Assembly (NCBI RefSeq): GCF_900099695.1
Contig: NZ_FNCY01000024.1
Span: 1-63,922 of the forward strand
Source: Propionivibrio dicarboxylicus
Lineage (GTDB): Bacteria; Pseudomonadota; Gammaproteobacteria; Burkholderiales; Rhodocyclaceae
Direction of reading: 5' to 3'
Length of the DNA: 63,922 nt
A model generated the notes under the pieces. The model saw only the letters and a list, made by a program, of their open reading frames with translations. It did not search any database and was not told the DNA's origin. This document shows, one piece after another, positions 44,622 through 55,200 of this stretch. Made by a program: the position numbers and the translations under genes. Position 1 is the stretch's first letter. Each line of letters starts with the position of its first letter.

Positions 44622-46519
44622 GCGCATTCTCCGGCAAGGGACTTGCGGCCGGCCATCGCTGCCAGCACGGCGCCGAGCGCCATCAGCACGGCGCCGGCCC
44701 AGATCCAGGCGATGAAGGGCTTGGCGAGTACGCGCAACGTCCAGGCATCGAGGCTGAGCGGATCGCCGAGCACAACATACAGATCGCCGCCCGGCCGCGA
44801 CAAGATGGCCGACTCGGTCATCGGCAGCTTCGAGGCGTGATAGATGCGTTTCTCGGGCGACAGCGTCGCCAGCGGCGTATCGCCGCTGCCAAGCACGGCA
44901 ACCGTGGCACGCACGGCCGAATAATTCGGCCCCGGCACTTCGACGACACCGTCGAAACGCAGCGCATACCCGGCAAATGAAAAACGCTCGCCGCGCGTTA
45001 CGGTCAGGCTGTGTTCGCTTTCGAAACTGCTGACGAGGCCGATGCCGACGACGACGACGGCCAGCCCGCCATGCGCCAGCGCCATGCCGAGGCGCCGCCA
45101 CGACAGGCCGGCGCGGATCACGCCCATCGCCGTGGCGACAACGATCCAGACCGACAGCGCGAGCGCCAGCACGGCCCATCCCTGCACCTCGCCGCCAAGC
45201 GCCAGCGAGAGCAGCGGCGCGGCTACCAGCGCCGAGAGTGCCGGCAAGCGCAGCCCGCGCCAGAAAACCACCCGGTCGGCCTGCTGCCATCCGGCAAACG
45301 GCGCCGCGCCGGCAAGCAGGAGCACCGGCGCCATCAACGGCACGAAGACGGCGTTGAAATACGGCGGCCCGACCGAGACCTTGCCCTGCCCAAGCGCGTC
45401 GAGCACGAGCGGATAGAGCGTGCCGAGCAGCACCGACCCGGTGGCTACGAGCAGCAGCATGTTGCCGCCCAGCACCAGCGTCTCGCGCGACAGCCAGGCG
45501 AAGGGCGCAGTCGGCGCCGCCGCCGATGCCCGCCGGGCGAGGATCGTCAGCGCGGCGCCGACGAGTAGCGCGAGCAGCAACAAGAGGAAGAAGCCACGCG
45601 CCGGGTCCTGGGCGAAGGCGTGCACCGACGAGAGCACGCCCGACCGGACGAGGAAGGTGCCGATCAGCGACAGGCCGAAGGTCCCGATCGCCAGGCTCAT
45701 CGTCCACACCTGAAAGCCGCCGCGCCGGCCGGTCATGCCGAGCGAATGAAGCAGGGCGGTGCCGACCAGCCAGGGCATCAGCGAGGCGTTCTCGGTCGGG
45801 TCCCAGAACCACCAGCCGCCCCAGCCGAGTTCGTAATAGGCCCAGCCCGACCCGACGGCAATGCCGAGGGTGAGAAAAGCCCAGGCCAGCCGCGTCCATG
45901 GCTGCGCGCGCTTCGCCCAATCGGCGTCGAGCCGGCCGCAGAGCAAGGCGGCGACGGCAAAGGCGAAAGCGACGGCGAAACCGACGTAGCCGAGATACAG
46001 GAGCGGCGGATGCGCGACCATGCCGGGGTCCTGCAACAGGGGATTGAGGTCGAGCCCGTCGGGCGGCGGCGGATCGAGCCGCTGGAAGGGATTCGAGGTG
46101 AACAGGATGAAGGCCAGCATGCCGGCATTGATGGCGCCGAGCACGGCCAGCGCACCGCTGCCAAGATCGTCGGCGGCACCACGCGAGACGGCGACGGTCA
46201 CCGTCCACAAGCCAAGCAGCACCGCCCAGAGCAGGATCGAGCCTTCATGCGAGCCCCAGGCGGCGGTGATGCGATAGCCGAGCGGCAGATGGCGCGACGA
46301 GTGCTCGGCGACGTTGAGCACCGAGAAATCATTGACGGCGAACGCCCAGACAAGCGTCGCAAAGCCGAAGACGACGAGCAGGCTCTGGCCGATCGCCGCG
46401 CCGCGCGCCGCCGCGGCGTGGGCCATTCGCCCGCGTGCCCCGGAAAAACCGAGCGCCGCCTGCACGAGCGCCAGTTGCAGCGCCACGATCAGGCCGATAT
46501 GACCAAGTTCTGGAATCAT
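44618..46519 (-). CDS. CcmF/NrfE-like haem lyase
   Basis: From the ATG at 46519 (GGAG, 4 bases) it has 633 residues and about 14-15 membrane segments. The tryptophan-rich haem-handling motif is GWGGWWFWDPTENASLMPWL. Conserved histidines are in AAWGSHEGSILLW, VAHPPLLYLGYVGF and SSVHAFAQDP. It ligates haem to apocytochromes. It lies just downstream of a reductase with a CXXCK site, and NrfE is the CcmF paralogue specialised for that motif, so this copy is probably the NrfE type. No NrfF/CcmH gene is next to it. Confidence 0.9.
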   Translation of the reverse strand: MIPELGHIGLIVALQLALVQAALGFSGARGRMAHAAAARGAAIGQSLLVVFGFATLVWAFAVNDFSVLNVAEHSSRHLPLGYRITAAWGSHEGSILLWAVLLGLWTVTVAVSRGAADDLGSGALAVLGAINAGMLAFILFTSNPFQRLDPPPPDGLDLNPLLQDPGMVAHPPLLYLGYVGFAVAFAFAVAALLCGRLDADWAKRAQPWTRLAWAFLTLGIAVGSGWAYYELGWGGWWFWDPTENASLMPWLVGTALLHSLGMTGRRGGFQVWTMSLAIGTFGLSLIGTFLVRSGVLSSVHAFAQDPARGFFLLLLLALLVGAALTILARRASAAAPTAPFAWLSRETLVLGGNMLLLVATGSVLLGTLYPLVLDALGQGKVSVGPPYFNAVFVPLMAPVLLLAGAAPFAGWQQADRVVFWRGLRLPALSALVAAPLLSLALGGEVQGWAVLALALSVWIVVATAMGVIRAGLSWRRLGMALAHGGLAVVVVGIGLVSSFESEHSLTVTRGERFSFAGYALRFDGVVEVPGPNYSAVRATVAVLGSGDTPLATLSPEKRIYHASKLPMTESAILSRPGGDLYVVLGDPLSLDAWTLRVLAKPFIAWIWAGAVLMALGAVLAAMAGRKSLAGECA

Positions 46520-46586
46520 GTTGCTCCACACATAAAAAGGGCGCGGAGAAAAACGCCTCCGCGCCCCCGATGCTTGCTACGGGTGC

Positions 46587-48314
46587 CTACTTCTTGGCGA
46601 GCGCCGCAATGGCGTCGTTGAGTACCTTGATGCCGGCCTGCGACGCGTCCATCGAACGCGTCAGCGACTCGCGCGCGGCACCCGGGTTATGGAAGCCGTC
46701 CGAATTCTCGGCCGTCCACCATTCCCAGTAGATGTGCGCCTGGTCGTGGTGCGCCTGCGCCTTCTTGATCGCCTCATCCGGCACGCCAGCGGCACGCGCC
46801 TTCGGGAAGGTGTCGATCAACTGCGCCAGCCAGTACTCCGCCTTGGCCAGCTTGCCGCGCGTGTAGTTCTGGATCGAATCGATCGTATACACGGCCTGCT
46901 GCTCGTTCATGTCGTTATGACACTTGAGACAGGTGTCCTTGACGTTGTAGCGCGGCGAACGCTGGAAGTGCGAGGTGTAGGTCTTGCCGTCCTGCTTGAT
47001 CTTCGGCATGTGGCAGCTCTTGCACTCGACGTTGTTGCGTTCGTGCGCGCTACCCCAGAAGGTCTCGGCCTCCGGATGCTGGATCTTGGAGAGCAGGGCG
47101 CCGGTCGTCGCGTGCTTGAAGTCCTTGAACGAGATCTTCTCGGCCGCTGCCTTGTAGTCGAAGACGTTCGACCAGAAGTAGTGGTTGGCACGACGGTCGG
47201 CCATCGTCACGCTGAGCTCGCCGGTCTTGGTGTCGAAGCCCGGGTTGCAGTTGTATTCGACGTGGCACTGCGCGCACATCAGGTTCGAATCGGGCTTGTT
47301 GAGCACGCCGATCGCCCGGAAGCCGTCGCGGAAGGTCACCTTGGTCATCGTCACCTTGCCGCTCTTGGCCTTGTCCTGCGGATAGGTGCCCATGCCGCGA
47401 TCGACGACCGCCTCGATCAGCGCATCGCGAACGACGCGCGGCGCCGTCGAGTGCGGATCGTGACAGGTGTAGCAGTTCATCGGGTGCTTGAGATCGCGGA
47501 CGAAATCGACGACCTTCGAGGTGCGCGACCACTTCGCCTTCGGATCGGGATCGCCCATGTACTTCCACTTGAGGATGTGATCCTGCGTCTTGCAGTTGAG
47601 GCAGACCGGATTCGATGCCGTTGCCGTCTGCGGCATGAACACTTTCTGATCGCTCGACGACGGATCGGCATCCTTGAGCAGCGCGCTCCAGAGCTGCGTC
47701 TCGGCGCCCTTGCCGTCGGCCAGCATGCTCCAGTCATTGAGCTGGAAACGGCCGCCATAGCTACGGTCGATCAGCAACTGGTCGAGCAGCATGAAGATGT
47801 GGCTGCGCGGCTCGGTATGCTCCTTGGTGAAGCCATGCGGTGCCATCAGCTTGTCGAAGAGCGGCGAGCGGCCCTTGTAGGTCGCCTTTTCGATGCGCGC
47901 CTTCGATTCGTAATTGACCGAGAGGAAGGATTCGTACTGCGGCTGGTGGCAGGTGCCGCAGACCGCGTGGTCGGTACGCGTGGCGATCGGCGCCTTGCCG
48001 TCCTTGGCCACATGCTCGTCGAAATTGGTGTGACAGGTCGCGCAATTGACGCTGGCATGCTTGCTCGAGACGTGGAATTCCTTGATGTCCTTGTGGCAGG
48101 AATAGCACGCCGCGACATCGGCCTGCTTGTCCTTGGCCATCGCCGTCTTCGGCAGTGCGCCGCGGACCTGCTCGAGCGTCTTCTGCGTCACCTGATCCTG
48201 CTGTTTGACGACCGCCGGATCGGGCTGTCGTGCCTCGGCAACGCCGATGCCGAGCACCGTCGCGCAAATCGCCAACACACCGACCAAACCCGCCTTGATT
48301 TTTTTCGTTCGCAT
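46587..48314 (-). CDS. Octaheme nitrite reductase (ONR/TvNiR type) with CXXCK haem
   Basis: From the ATG at 48314 (GGGAGG) it has 575 residues and a signal peptide cleaved after AEA28. Eight haem sites: CYSCH 70, CATCH 91, CGTCH 119, CLNCK 238, CYTCH 281, CAQCH 347, CKSCH 431, CLKCH 462. The lysine-ligated catalytic haem is fourth, as in octaheme nitrite reductases, not first as in pentaheme NrfA. HVEYNC gives Tyr354 and Cys356, the pair cross-linked in the Thioalkalivibrio enzyme, and IQHPEAE gives Gln412-His413 of the active site. The enzyme reduces nitrite (and sulfite in some) to ammonia in the periplasm. Haem lyase genes follow. Confidence 0.9.
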   Translation of the reverse strand: MRTKKIKAGLVGVLAICATVLGIGVAEARQPDPAVVKQQDQVTQKTLEQVRGALPKTAMAKDKQADVAACYSCHKDIKEFHVSSKHASVNCATCHTNFDEHVAKDGKAPIATRTDHAVCGTCHQPQYESFLSVNYESKARIEKATYKGRSPLFDKLMAPHGFTKEHTEPRSHIFMLLDQLLIDRSYGGRFQLNDWSMLADGKGAETQLWSALLKDADPSSSDQKVFMPQTATASNPVCLNCKTQDHILKWKYMGDPDPKAKWSRTSKVVDFVRDLKHPMNCYTCHDPHSTAPRVVRDALIEAVVDRGMGTYPQDKAKSGKVTMTKVTFRDGFRAIGVLNKPDSNLMCAQCHVEYNCNPGFDTKTGELSVTMADRRANHYFWSNVFDYKAAAEKISFKDFKHATTGALLSKIQHPEAETFWGSAHERNNVECKSCHMPKIKQDGKTYTSHFQRSPRYNVKDTCLKCHNDMNEQQAVYTIDSIQNYTRGKLAKAEYWLAQLIDTFPKARAAGVPDEAIKKAQAHHDQAHIYWEWWTAENSDGFHNPGAARESLTRSMDASQAGIKVLNDAIAALAKK

Positions 48315-48453
48315 GGGGCCTCCCGTGAGATGGAATGACTTTGGCACTTCCGGCAGTATAGGTAACCGGCCGGGAAGCGCAATGTCATTTTTCCGGAACG
48401 CCGTCGACGACGTTCCTCGCCCGCGAACTTAGCACGGGCGCCGCCGTATTTTT

Positions 48454-48467
48454 TTGATCGGCATCAA
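48454..48467 (-). promoter_or_regulatory. Perfect FNR/Anr-type box upstream of the octaheme reductase
   Basis: TTGATcggcATCAA (palindromic, so read equally on both strands) matches the FNR/Anr/Dnr consensus at all ten fixed bases. Its centre is about 147 bases before the reductase start. Placed at -41.5, transcription would begin near 48419, and a TGC-TAAGTT extended -10-like element lies at the expected place (48426-48431, minus strand). It implies induction without oxygen, or by nitrogen oxides. Confidence 0.75.
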
Positions 48468-48525
48468 AAACGCGCGTTGCCGGCGTCCGGGTGTTGCGTA
48501 GAGGGTCCAGTCCGGCCGAACGGGA

Positions 48526-49140
48526 TCAGCCGACGCTTGGCCGCCCCGCGATGCGGTCGCGCCAGGCCTGCAGGTGCGCGAGCCCGGCGTCGCCGGCGCG
48601 GAAGCGAATCAGCCGGGCGAATTCGAGAGCGCAGAAGGCGGTGATGTCGGCGATCGTGAAGCGTTCGCCGGCGACAAAGGCCTGCCCGGCCAGCGTCGCG
48701 TCGAGCGTCGCCGCTGCCTCGCGCATGCGTACGCCCTGCACCGCACCATAGTCGGCGAACTGCGGCTGTTCGAGCGGGGCGAAGCCGGGATGCGTATGAC
48801 GGATGTGCTGCATCAGCGGCACGAAGAAGCCGAATTCGATCTGGCGATCGGCCATCTCGATGAAAGCGCGCTCGTCGCTGTCGCGGCCCATCAGGTTCGG
48901 TTCCGGGCAAAGTCCTTCGAGGTAGGCGCAGATCGCCCGCGACTCGGACAGGCAGCGGCCGTCGTCAAGTTCGAGGACCGGCACGCGACCGAGCGGATTG
49001 CGGCGCAGGAAGGCCTCGGTCCGATGCTCGCCGGCGTTGAGGTCGACCGCGACGCGTTCGATGCCGGCAATGCCCTTTTCGGCGATGAAGATCTCGACGC
49101 GCCGCGGATTCGGCGCCCGGGGGGCGGTGTAGAGTTTCAT
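48526..49140 (-). CDS. Glutathione S-transferase family protein, first copy
   Basis: A 204-residue GST. The thioredoxin-fold N-terminus has MKLYTAPRAPNPRRVEIFIA, RVPVLELDDGRCLSESRAI (glutathione-binding cis-Pro and Glu-Ser). The helical domain includes VAGERFTIADITAFCALEF. AGGAG precedes the start. It is next to another GST but the two differ in sequence, so they are probably not a recent duplication. Substrate unknown. Confidence 0.88.
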   Translation of the reverse strand: MKLYTAPRAPNPRRVEIFIAEKGIAGIERVAVDLNAGEHRTEAFLRRNPLGRVPVLELDDGRCLSESRAICAYLEGLCPEPNLMGRDSDERAFIEMADRQIEFGFFVPLMQHIRHTHPGFAPLEQPQFADYGAVQGVRMREAAATLDATLAGQAFVAGERFTIADITAFCALEFARLIRFRAGDAGLAHLQAWRDRIAGRPSVG

Positions 49141-49153
49141 CCCGTTCTCCTTT

Positions 49154-49846
49154 TCAGCGTTTGCCGGTCTCGACCATTTTCAGCGCTTCCTCGGAAAACT
49201 TGCGCGCCGTGTCGGGATCGTTGCGGGCGTCGACGTTCGACGGCGGCCTCAGGATGCCGCGTTGCACCGCCGGCCGGGCGCGGATCGCCGCGATCCAGCG
49301 CTGCAGATGCGGAAAATCGTCCACCTCGACGCCGGACCAGCGGTGCGTGCGCACCCAGGCCCAGTTGGCGATGTCGGCGATCGAAAAATCGCCGGCGAGA
49401 TATTCGTGATCCTTGAGCTGGCCGTCGAGCACGCCGAACAGCCGGCGCGTCTCGCCCTGATAGCGGTCGATCGCCACCGGAATCTTTTCCGGCAGATAGC
49501 GGAAAAAGACATTGGCCTGCCCCATCATCGGGCCGATGCCGCCCATCTGGAACATCAGCCACTGCAGCACGCGTGAGCGCCCCTTGGCGTCCGCCGGCAA
49601 CAGCCGTCCGGTTTTTTCGGCCAGGTAGATCAGGATCGCGCCCGACTCGAAGACGGCGAAATCGTCGGCGTCATGATCGATGATCGCCGGAATGCGGCCG
49701 TTCGGGTTGATCGCCAGGAACCACGGTTCCTTTTGTTCGAGCTTGCCGAGATCGAGCACGCGCAGTTCATAGGGCAGCCCGAGTTCCTCGAGCGCGATCG
49801 AGACCTTGTGTCCGTTCGGCGTCGCCGCCGTAAAGAGTTCGATCAT
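49154..49846 (-). CDS. Glutathione S-transferase, YfcG/Ure2-like
   Basis: From the ATG at 49846 it has 230 residues. The N-terminus [20 protein letters not shown] with TPNG, and [13 protein letters not shown]...[15 protein letters not shown], are typical of the Nu-class/YfcG group, which uses Thr/Asn near glutathione and often has disulfide reductase activity. The helical domain ends [20 protein letters not shown]. It lies 13 bases upstream of the other GST gene. The open frame continues upstream over the NYN gene's end but only as an antisense-like extension. Confidence 0.9.
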   Translation of the reverse strand: MIELFTAATPNGHKVSIALEELGLPYELRVLDLGKLEQKEPWFLAINPNGRIPAIIDHDADDFAVFESGAILIYLAEKTGRLLPADAKGRSRVLQWLMFQMGGIGPMMGQANVFFRYLPEKIPVAIDRYQGETRRLFGVLDGQLKDHEYLAGDFSIADIANWAWVRTHRWSGVEVDDFPHLQRWIAAIRARPAVQRGILRPPSNVDARNDPDTARKFSEEALKMVETGKR

Positions 49847-49856
49847 GAGGGTCTCC

Positions 49857-51032
49857 TCAGGAGGTCGCGCCACCGTCGCTCTTGGCGGCAGCCGCCTTGG
49901 GTTTACGCGGCCGCCGACTGCGCGACGCCGCTTTGGCCTTGGCCTCGGATGCGGCCGCAACCGGCGCCGCCTCGGCGACAAGCGCCGGCACCTCGACCGG
50001 CAACTCGGGAACGCTCGCCACGACCGGCGCAGGCTCGGGAGCGGCGGCAACCGGCGCTTCCTCGGCCGCCACCCGCTTGCCGCGTCCGCGCCGCTTGACC
50101 GGGCTGCGTGATTTGACCTCGCCCTCCGGCGCCGGTGTCTCGGCAACAGCCTCGACCACTGCCGCCTCCGGCACGACAACGCTCACCGCCGCTTCCGGCG
50201 CGAGAGACAGGACGTCGGCCCGACCGACCGGCAGGGCGCTGCGCGAGACAAAGGCGCCCGATTTCTCGTCGCGTCCGAGTTCGATCAGGCCGCGCGACTG
50301 CGCATCCTCGAGCAGATTGCCGAAACTGCGGAAACCGTAGGCACTCTCGGCAAAATCGGGCTTGCGCCGCTTGAGCGCCTCTTTCAGCATCGACGCCCAG
50401 ATCTTGCCGCTGTCGCCACGCTCGGCGACGAGTGCATCGAGCGTCTCGACCGCCAGTTCGACCGCCTCGCTGCGCCGCGCTTCGAGTTCCCCGGGCAAGC
50501 GCCGCGGTGCCGACTGCGCCGCCTTGGGATCGCGCCGCGCCGCCTTGCGCTGGTTCTCGCGCACGAGATCGTCATAAAAGATGAATTCGTCGCAGTTGGC
50601 GATCAGCAAATCCGAGGTCGAGTGGCGGACGCCGACGCCGATCACGTACTTGGCATTTTCGCGAAGCTTCGAAACCAGCGGCGAAAAATCCGAGTCGCCG
50701 CTGACAATGACAAAAGTATTGACGTGCGATTTGGTGTAGCAGAGGTCGAGCGCATCGACGACCATGCGGATGTCGGCGGAATTCTTGCCGGACTGGCGCA
50801 CATGCGGAATTTCGATCAGCTCGAAATTGGCCTCGTGCATGCCGGCCTTGAACGGTTTGTAGCGATCCCAGTCGCAATAGGCCTTCTTGACGACGATGCT
50901 GCCCTTGAGCAGCAAGCGTTCGAGCACCGGCTTGATGTCGAATTTCTCGAGCTTGGCATCGCGCACACCGAGCGCGACGTTCTCGAAATCGCAGAACATC
51001 GCCATGCTGACGGTTTCGGGGGATGCGGCCAT
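49857..51032 (-). CDS. NYN-domain (PIN-like RNase) protein with LOTUS-like domain
   Basis: From the ATG at 51032 (AAGGAG) it has 391 residues. The N-terminal NYN domain shows [43 protein letters not shown] and [20 protein letters not shown], with the acidic residues of the PIN-like nuclease centre. A winged LOTUS/OST-HTH-like segment follows ([20 protein letters not shown] ... [18 protein letters not shown]). The last 110 residues are Ala/Pro/Val-rich with basic patches ([18 protein letters not shown]). It is probably an RNA-processing nuclease; targets are unknown. Confidence 0.85.
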   Translation of the reverse strand: MAASPETVSMAMFCDFENVALGVRDAKLEKFDIKPVLERLLLKGSIVVKKAYCDWDRYKPFKAGMHEANFELIEIPHVRQSGKNSADIRMVVDALDLCYTKSHVNTFVIVSGDSDFSPLVSKLRENAKYVIGVGVRHSTSDLLIANCDEFIFYDDLVRENQRKAARRDPKAAQSAPRRLPGELEARRSEAVELAVETLDALVAERGDSGKIWASMLKEALKRRKPDFAESAYGFRSFGNLLEDAQSRGLIELGRDEKSGAFVSRSALPVGRADVLSLAPEAAVSVVVPEAAVVEAVAETPAPEGEVKSRSPVKRRGRGKRVAAEEAPVAAAPEPAPVVASVPELPVEVPALVAEAAPVAAASEAKAKAASRSRRPRKPKAAAAKSDGGATS

Positions 51033-51094
51033 TGGATTCTCCTTGTTCGAATGGGCGGAGTATAGCCCGCCGCCGGTGATGACGCTCGAATTGG

Positions 51095-52111
51095 CTAGGC
51101 AGCGCCGTCGGCGAGGCTGCGGGCGCGCAACTGGCCGCAGCCGCCATCGACGTCCTGGCCGGCCGAATCGCGCAGGCAGGCGACGATGCGGCGACGGCGC
51201 AGGCGCGCGACGACCTCGACCAGGCGTTCCGGCGACGGACGGCGGAAGGGTGACCCGTCGACCGGATTGAAGGGGATGAAGTTCATCATCGCGTACTTGC
51301 CTTCCAGCCAGTCGGCGATCCGATCGATATCGGCATCGCCGTCGTTGACGCCCGCCAGCAGCGTCCACTGGTACTGGATCGGATAGCCGCAGGCACGTGC
51401 ATAGTCTTCGCCAAGCGCGACGAGTTCGGCCGGTTCGATCGCCGGCGCCTTCGGCAGCAACTGCCGCCGCAGTGCCGGATCGGTCGTATGCAAGGAGAGT
51501 GCCAACGCCGGCTTGACGGGAGCATGCGGCAGGCGATCGAAAACCCTGCGATCGCCGACCGTCGACAACACCAGGTTCTTGTGGGCGATACCGCCCTCGC
51601 TGCCCATCAGCGCGATCGCTTCGAGCACGGCGTCGAGATTGTGCGCCGGCTCGCCCATGCCCATGAATACGACCTTCTTGACTGGTCGCAGCGACCGCGC
51701 CAGCACCAGTTGGGCGACGATCTCGGCGCTGCCGAGTTGACGCAGAAGGCCGCTCTTTCCGGTCATGCAAAAAGCACAGCCGACGGCGCAGCCCACCTGC
51801 GTCGAGATGCAAACGCCATCACGCGGCAGGAGCACGCTCTCGACCGTCTGCCCGTCGGCCAGTCCGACCAGCAGGCGGGCCGAACCGTCGCCGCCCGGGT
51901 GCCGTGAGCGCAAGCACGCCAGATTTGCCCATTCATGGGCGAGCGCCGGCAGCGCCTCGCGCAAAGCGCGCGGCAGGCAATGTTCAGCGGGCTGGCGGCG
52001 CGCGCCAGCGTCGAGCGGACGCGCCGCCAGCCAGGCCGCAAGAATGCGACGGACATGGCCGGGTTTGGCGCCGAGCGACTCGAGCCGCTCTCGGAGGAAT
52101 TCAATACGCAT
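51095..52111 (-). CDS. RlmN/Cfr-family radical SAM RNA methyltransferase
   Basis: A 338-residue protein. The cluster motif is CISTQVGCAVGCAFC (CxxxCxxC preceded by the conserved Cys seven residues earlier), then GMGEPAHNLDAVLEAI. The C-terminal methyl-carrying Cys is in DSAGQDVDGGCGQL. All residues for the RlmN mechanism are present, but the sequence differs from the usual RlmN (for example SAGQDVDGG for the usual TRGxDIDAA). It may be a second RlmN-like paralogue acting on another RNA site. Not in the usual ndk-rlmN setting. Confidence 0.82.
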   Translation of the reverse strand: MRIEFLRERLESLGAKPGHVRRILAAWLAARPLDAGARRQPAEHCLPRALREALPALAHEWANLACLRSRHPGGDGSARLLVGLADGQTVESVLLPRDGVCISTQVGCAVGCAFCMTGKSGLLRQLGSAEIVAQLVLARSLRPVKKVVFMGMGEPAHNLDAVLEAIALMGSEGGIAHKNLVLSTVGDRRVFDRLPHAPVKPALALSLHTTDPALRRQLLPKAPAIEPAELVALGEDYARACGYPIQYQWTLLAGVNDGDADIDRIADWLEGKYAMMNFIPFNPVDGSPFRRPSPERLVEVVARLRRRRIVACLRDSAGQDVDGGCGQLRARSLADGAA

Positions 52112-52277
52112 GGGAAGCGAATCCTACACCAAGCGCCCGTTTCGTTTGTAGCTGCTGGGATGCGCTGCCCCGGCGCAGCCTCGATGCCGCTCCCTTCGTT
52201 TGTCGACAAATCCGGGAATGTCGGTGACAATTCCAATATCGTAAATTCCGCCCACTGCCGTCCCCCGACCCTTCCCG

Positions 52278-55200
52278 ATGAGTGCCACGCCGAGCAAAAC
52301 GCCCTGGAGTCCGCCGCCGATGCCGCGGCTGGGTTCGCTCAAGGCGCGCATCACGGTCACCGCACTCGTCATTCTGCTGGCCGGCATCTGGTCGCTCTCC
52401 TTCTTCGCCAACCAGATGCTGCGGCGTGACATCGAGCGCATGCTCGGCGACCAGCAATATTCCATCGTCACACTGATCGCAACGCAGATCGAGCAGGAAA
52501 TGGCGGGACGCATCCTCGCCCTGAACCGGACCAACAGCCTGGTCGCCGAAGCGATGGGGCACGGCAATGCCGCCCTGCAGACCTTTGTGGACAGCCGAGT
52601 CAATCTGATGGCGATGTTCAACGGCGGCATCGTCGTCACCGACGCCAAAGGCGAGGTCATTGCCGACAGCGCACCGCCGCGCCGCCGCGCCGATGCCCTC
52701 GGTATCGATGCCGAGACGCTGGGCAACCTCTTGCGCAACGGCCAGGCGACGGTCAGCCGACCGACGCAGGGCCGGAACGCTCAAAGCGCACGGTTCGCGA
52801 TCGCCACGCCGGTCTTCGGTCGCGACAACAAAGTCATCGGGGCGCTGATCGGGATCACCGACATCGACGGCCAGAACTTTCTCGACTCGATCTCCCACAA
52901 CCGCTATGGGCGGACCGGCCACTACCTGCTCGTCGACGGCCGTCATCGCCTCATCATCACCAGCACCGGCCAGCGACGCGTCCTTGAACGCCTGCCCCCA
53001 TTGGGTACCCGACCGATGATCGATGCGTTTGTAGCCGGACGGGAAGGCTCACAGATCCATCGCAATGTGCAAGGCGTCGAAGTGCTGAGTTCGGTCAAGC
53101 GTATCGCATCGGCCGGCTGGCTGGTGGTCGCCGACCTGCCGACCGACGAGGCGTTCGAGCCGATCCGCGACATGCAGTGGCGCGTCTGGATCGTCTCCCT
53201 CCTGCTCAGCCTGGTGACCGTCAGCCTGATCGGCTGGATCCTGCGGCGGCAATTGTCGCCGCTCGACCACGCCACCCGCCTGCTCGCCGCGCTTCCGGAC
53301 GATTCCCTGCCGCGGCAAGCCCTGCCGGTGGCGCAGAACGACGAAATCGGGCAACTGATCCGGCGCTTCAACCGCGTGCTGCAGACGCTCTGGCAACGCG
53401 AAGCGGCCCTGCGCGAAAGTGAGGAACGCTTCAAGGTCCTCTATGACGCCTCCTTCGGCGGCATCATGATCCATGATAACGGCATTATTATCGACTGCAA
53501 CCAGGGGCTCTGCGAGCTCTCCGGCTACAGCCGCGACGAGCTCATCGGCAGCGACGGATTCCTGCTCGTCACGCCCGAATGCCGCGACGCCATCCGCCAA
53601 CATGCCCAGAGCGGCTACGAACAGGCGATCGAGGGAATCGGCCTGCGCAAGGATGGTTCGCGCTATGACATCAGCGCCGCCGGCAAAAACATTCATTACA
53701 AGGGTCGGACGCTCCGCGTCACCGAGCTCCGCGACATCGGCGCGCGCAAACAGGCTGAAGACTCGCTGCGGCAAAGCGAGGAAAGCTTCGGCAACTTCTT
53801 CCACAAGAATTCATCGGTCATGCTCCTGACCGAGCCTTTCACCGGCGAAATCGTCAACGTCAACGAATCGGCCTGCCGCTACTACGGCTACACGCGCGAG
53901 CAGATGATCGGCATGAACATCAGCGTCATCAACACCATGGCGCCGGCACAGATTTCCGAGCAGCGCCTGCGGGCGCTGAACAACGAATGCAACGTCTTCT
54001 ACTTCGTGCACCGCCTCGCCTCGGGCGAGTTGCGCGACGTCGAGACCCACCTCTCGCCGATCGATCAGCACCACCGTCCGCTGCTCTTCTCGATCATCCA
54101 CGACATCACCGAGCGCAAACGCGCCGAAGAAAAGCTCGAACTCGCCGCCAGCGTCTTCTCGCATGCGCGCGAAGCGATCATGATCACCCGCGCCGACGGC
54201 ACGATCATCGACGTCAATGACGCCTTCACCCGCATCACCGGCTATGCCCGCGGCGAAGTCATCGGCCGCAATCCGCGCATGCTCGATTCGGGACGACAGG
54301 GACGCGAATTCTTCGCCGAACTCTGGCAGGCGCTGCGCGAGAAAGGCCATTGGTACGGCGAGATCTGGAACCGCCACAAGAGCGGCGACCTCTACGCCAG
54401 CCTGCAGACGATCAGCACGGTCTTCGACGCCCGTCGCGTCCCCCAACATTATGTCGCGCTCTTCTCCGACATCACGGCGTTCAAGGAACACGAGAAGAAA
54501 CTCGAGCATGTCGCCCATTATGATGTACTGACGACGCTGCCCAACCGCGTCCTGCTCGCCGACCGGATGAAGCAGGCGATGGCCCACGCCTTGCGGCGCG
54601 GCCAGCTGCTTGGCGTCGCCTATCTCGACCTCGACGGTTTCAAGGCGGTCAACGACCAGCACGGTCACGAAACCGGCGATCGCCTGCTGATCGCCCTGGC
54701 CGAACGGATGAAACAGTCGCTGCGCGAGGGCGACACGCTGGCCCGCCTCGGCGGCGACGAGTTCATCGCCGTGCTCGGCGACCTCGGCTCGCCCAGCGCC
54801 AGCCTGCCCTTGCTGAGCCGCATGCTCGAAGCGGCGGCGACGCCGGTGCTCGTCGGCGACCTTGAATTGCGCGTTTCGGCCAGTCTCGGCGCCACCTACT
54901 TCCCGCAGGCCGACGACGTCGACGCCGACCAGTTGCTGCGCCAGGCCGACCAGGCGATGTACCAGGCGAAACTGGCCGGCAAGAACCGATTCCACCTCTT
55001 CGACGCCGAGCAGGACCGCAACGTGCGCGGCCACCACGAAAGCCTCGAGCACATCCGGCGCGCGCTCGAAGCCCGCGAACTCGTGCTCCACTACCAGCCC
55101 AAGGTCAACATGCGCACCGGCGCGATCATCGGCACCGAGGCCCTGATCCGCTGGGCGCACCCGGAGCGCGGACTGCTCCCGCCCGGCATTTTCCTGCCGG

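Noticed and set aside
46587-48314. Pentaheme NrfA as identity of the multihaem gene
   Set aside because: Eight haem sites are present, and the CXXCK site is fourth; NrfA has five haems with CXXCK first.
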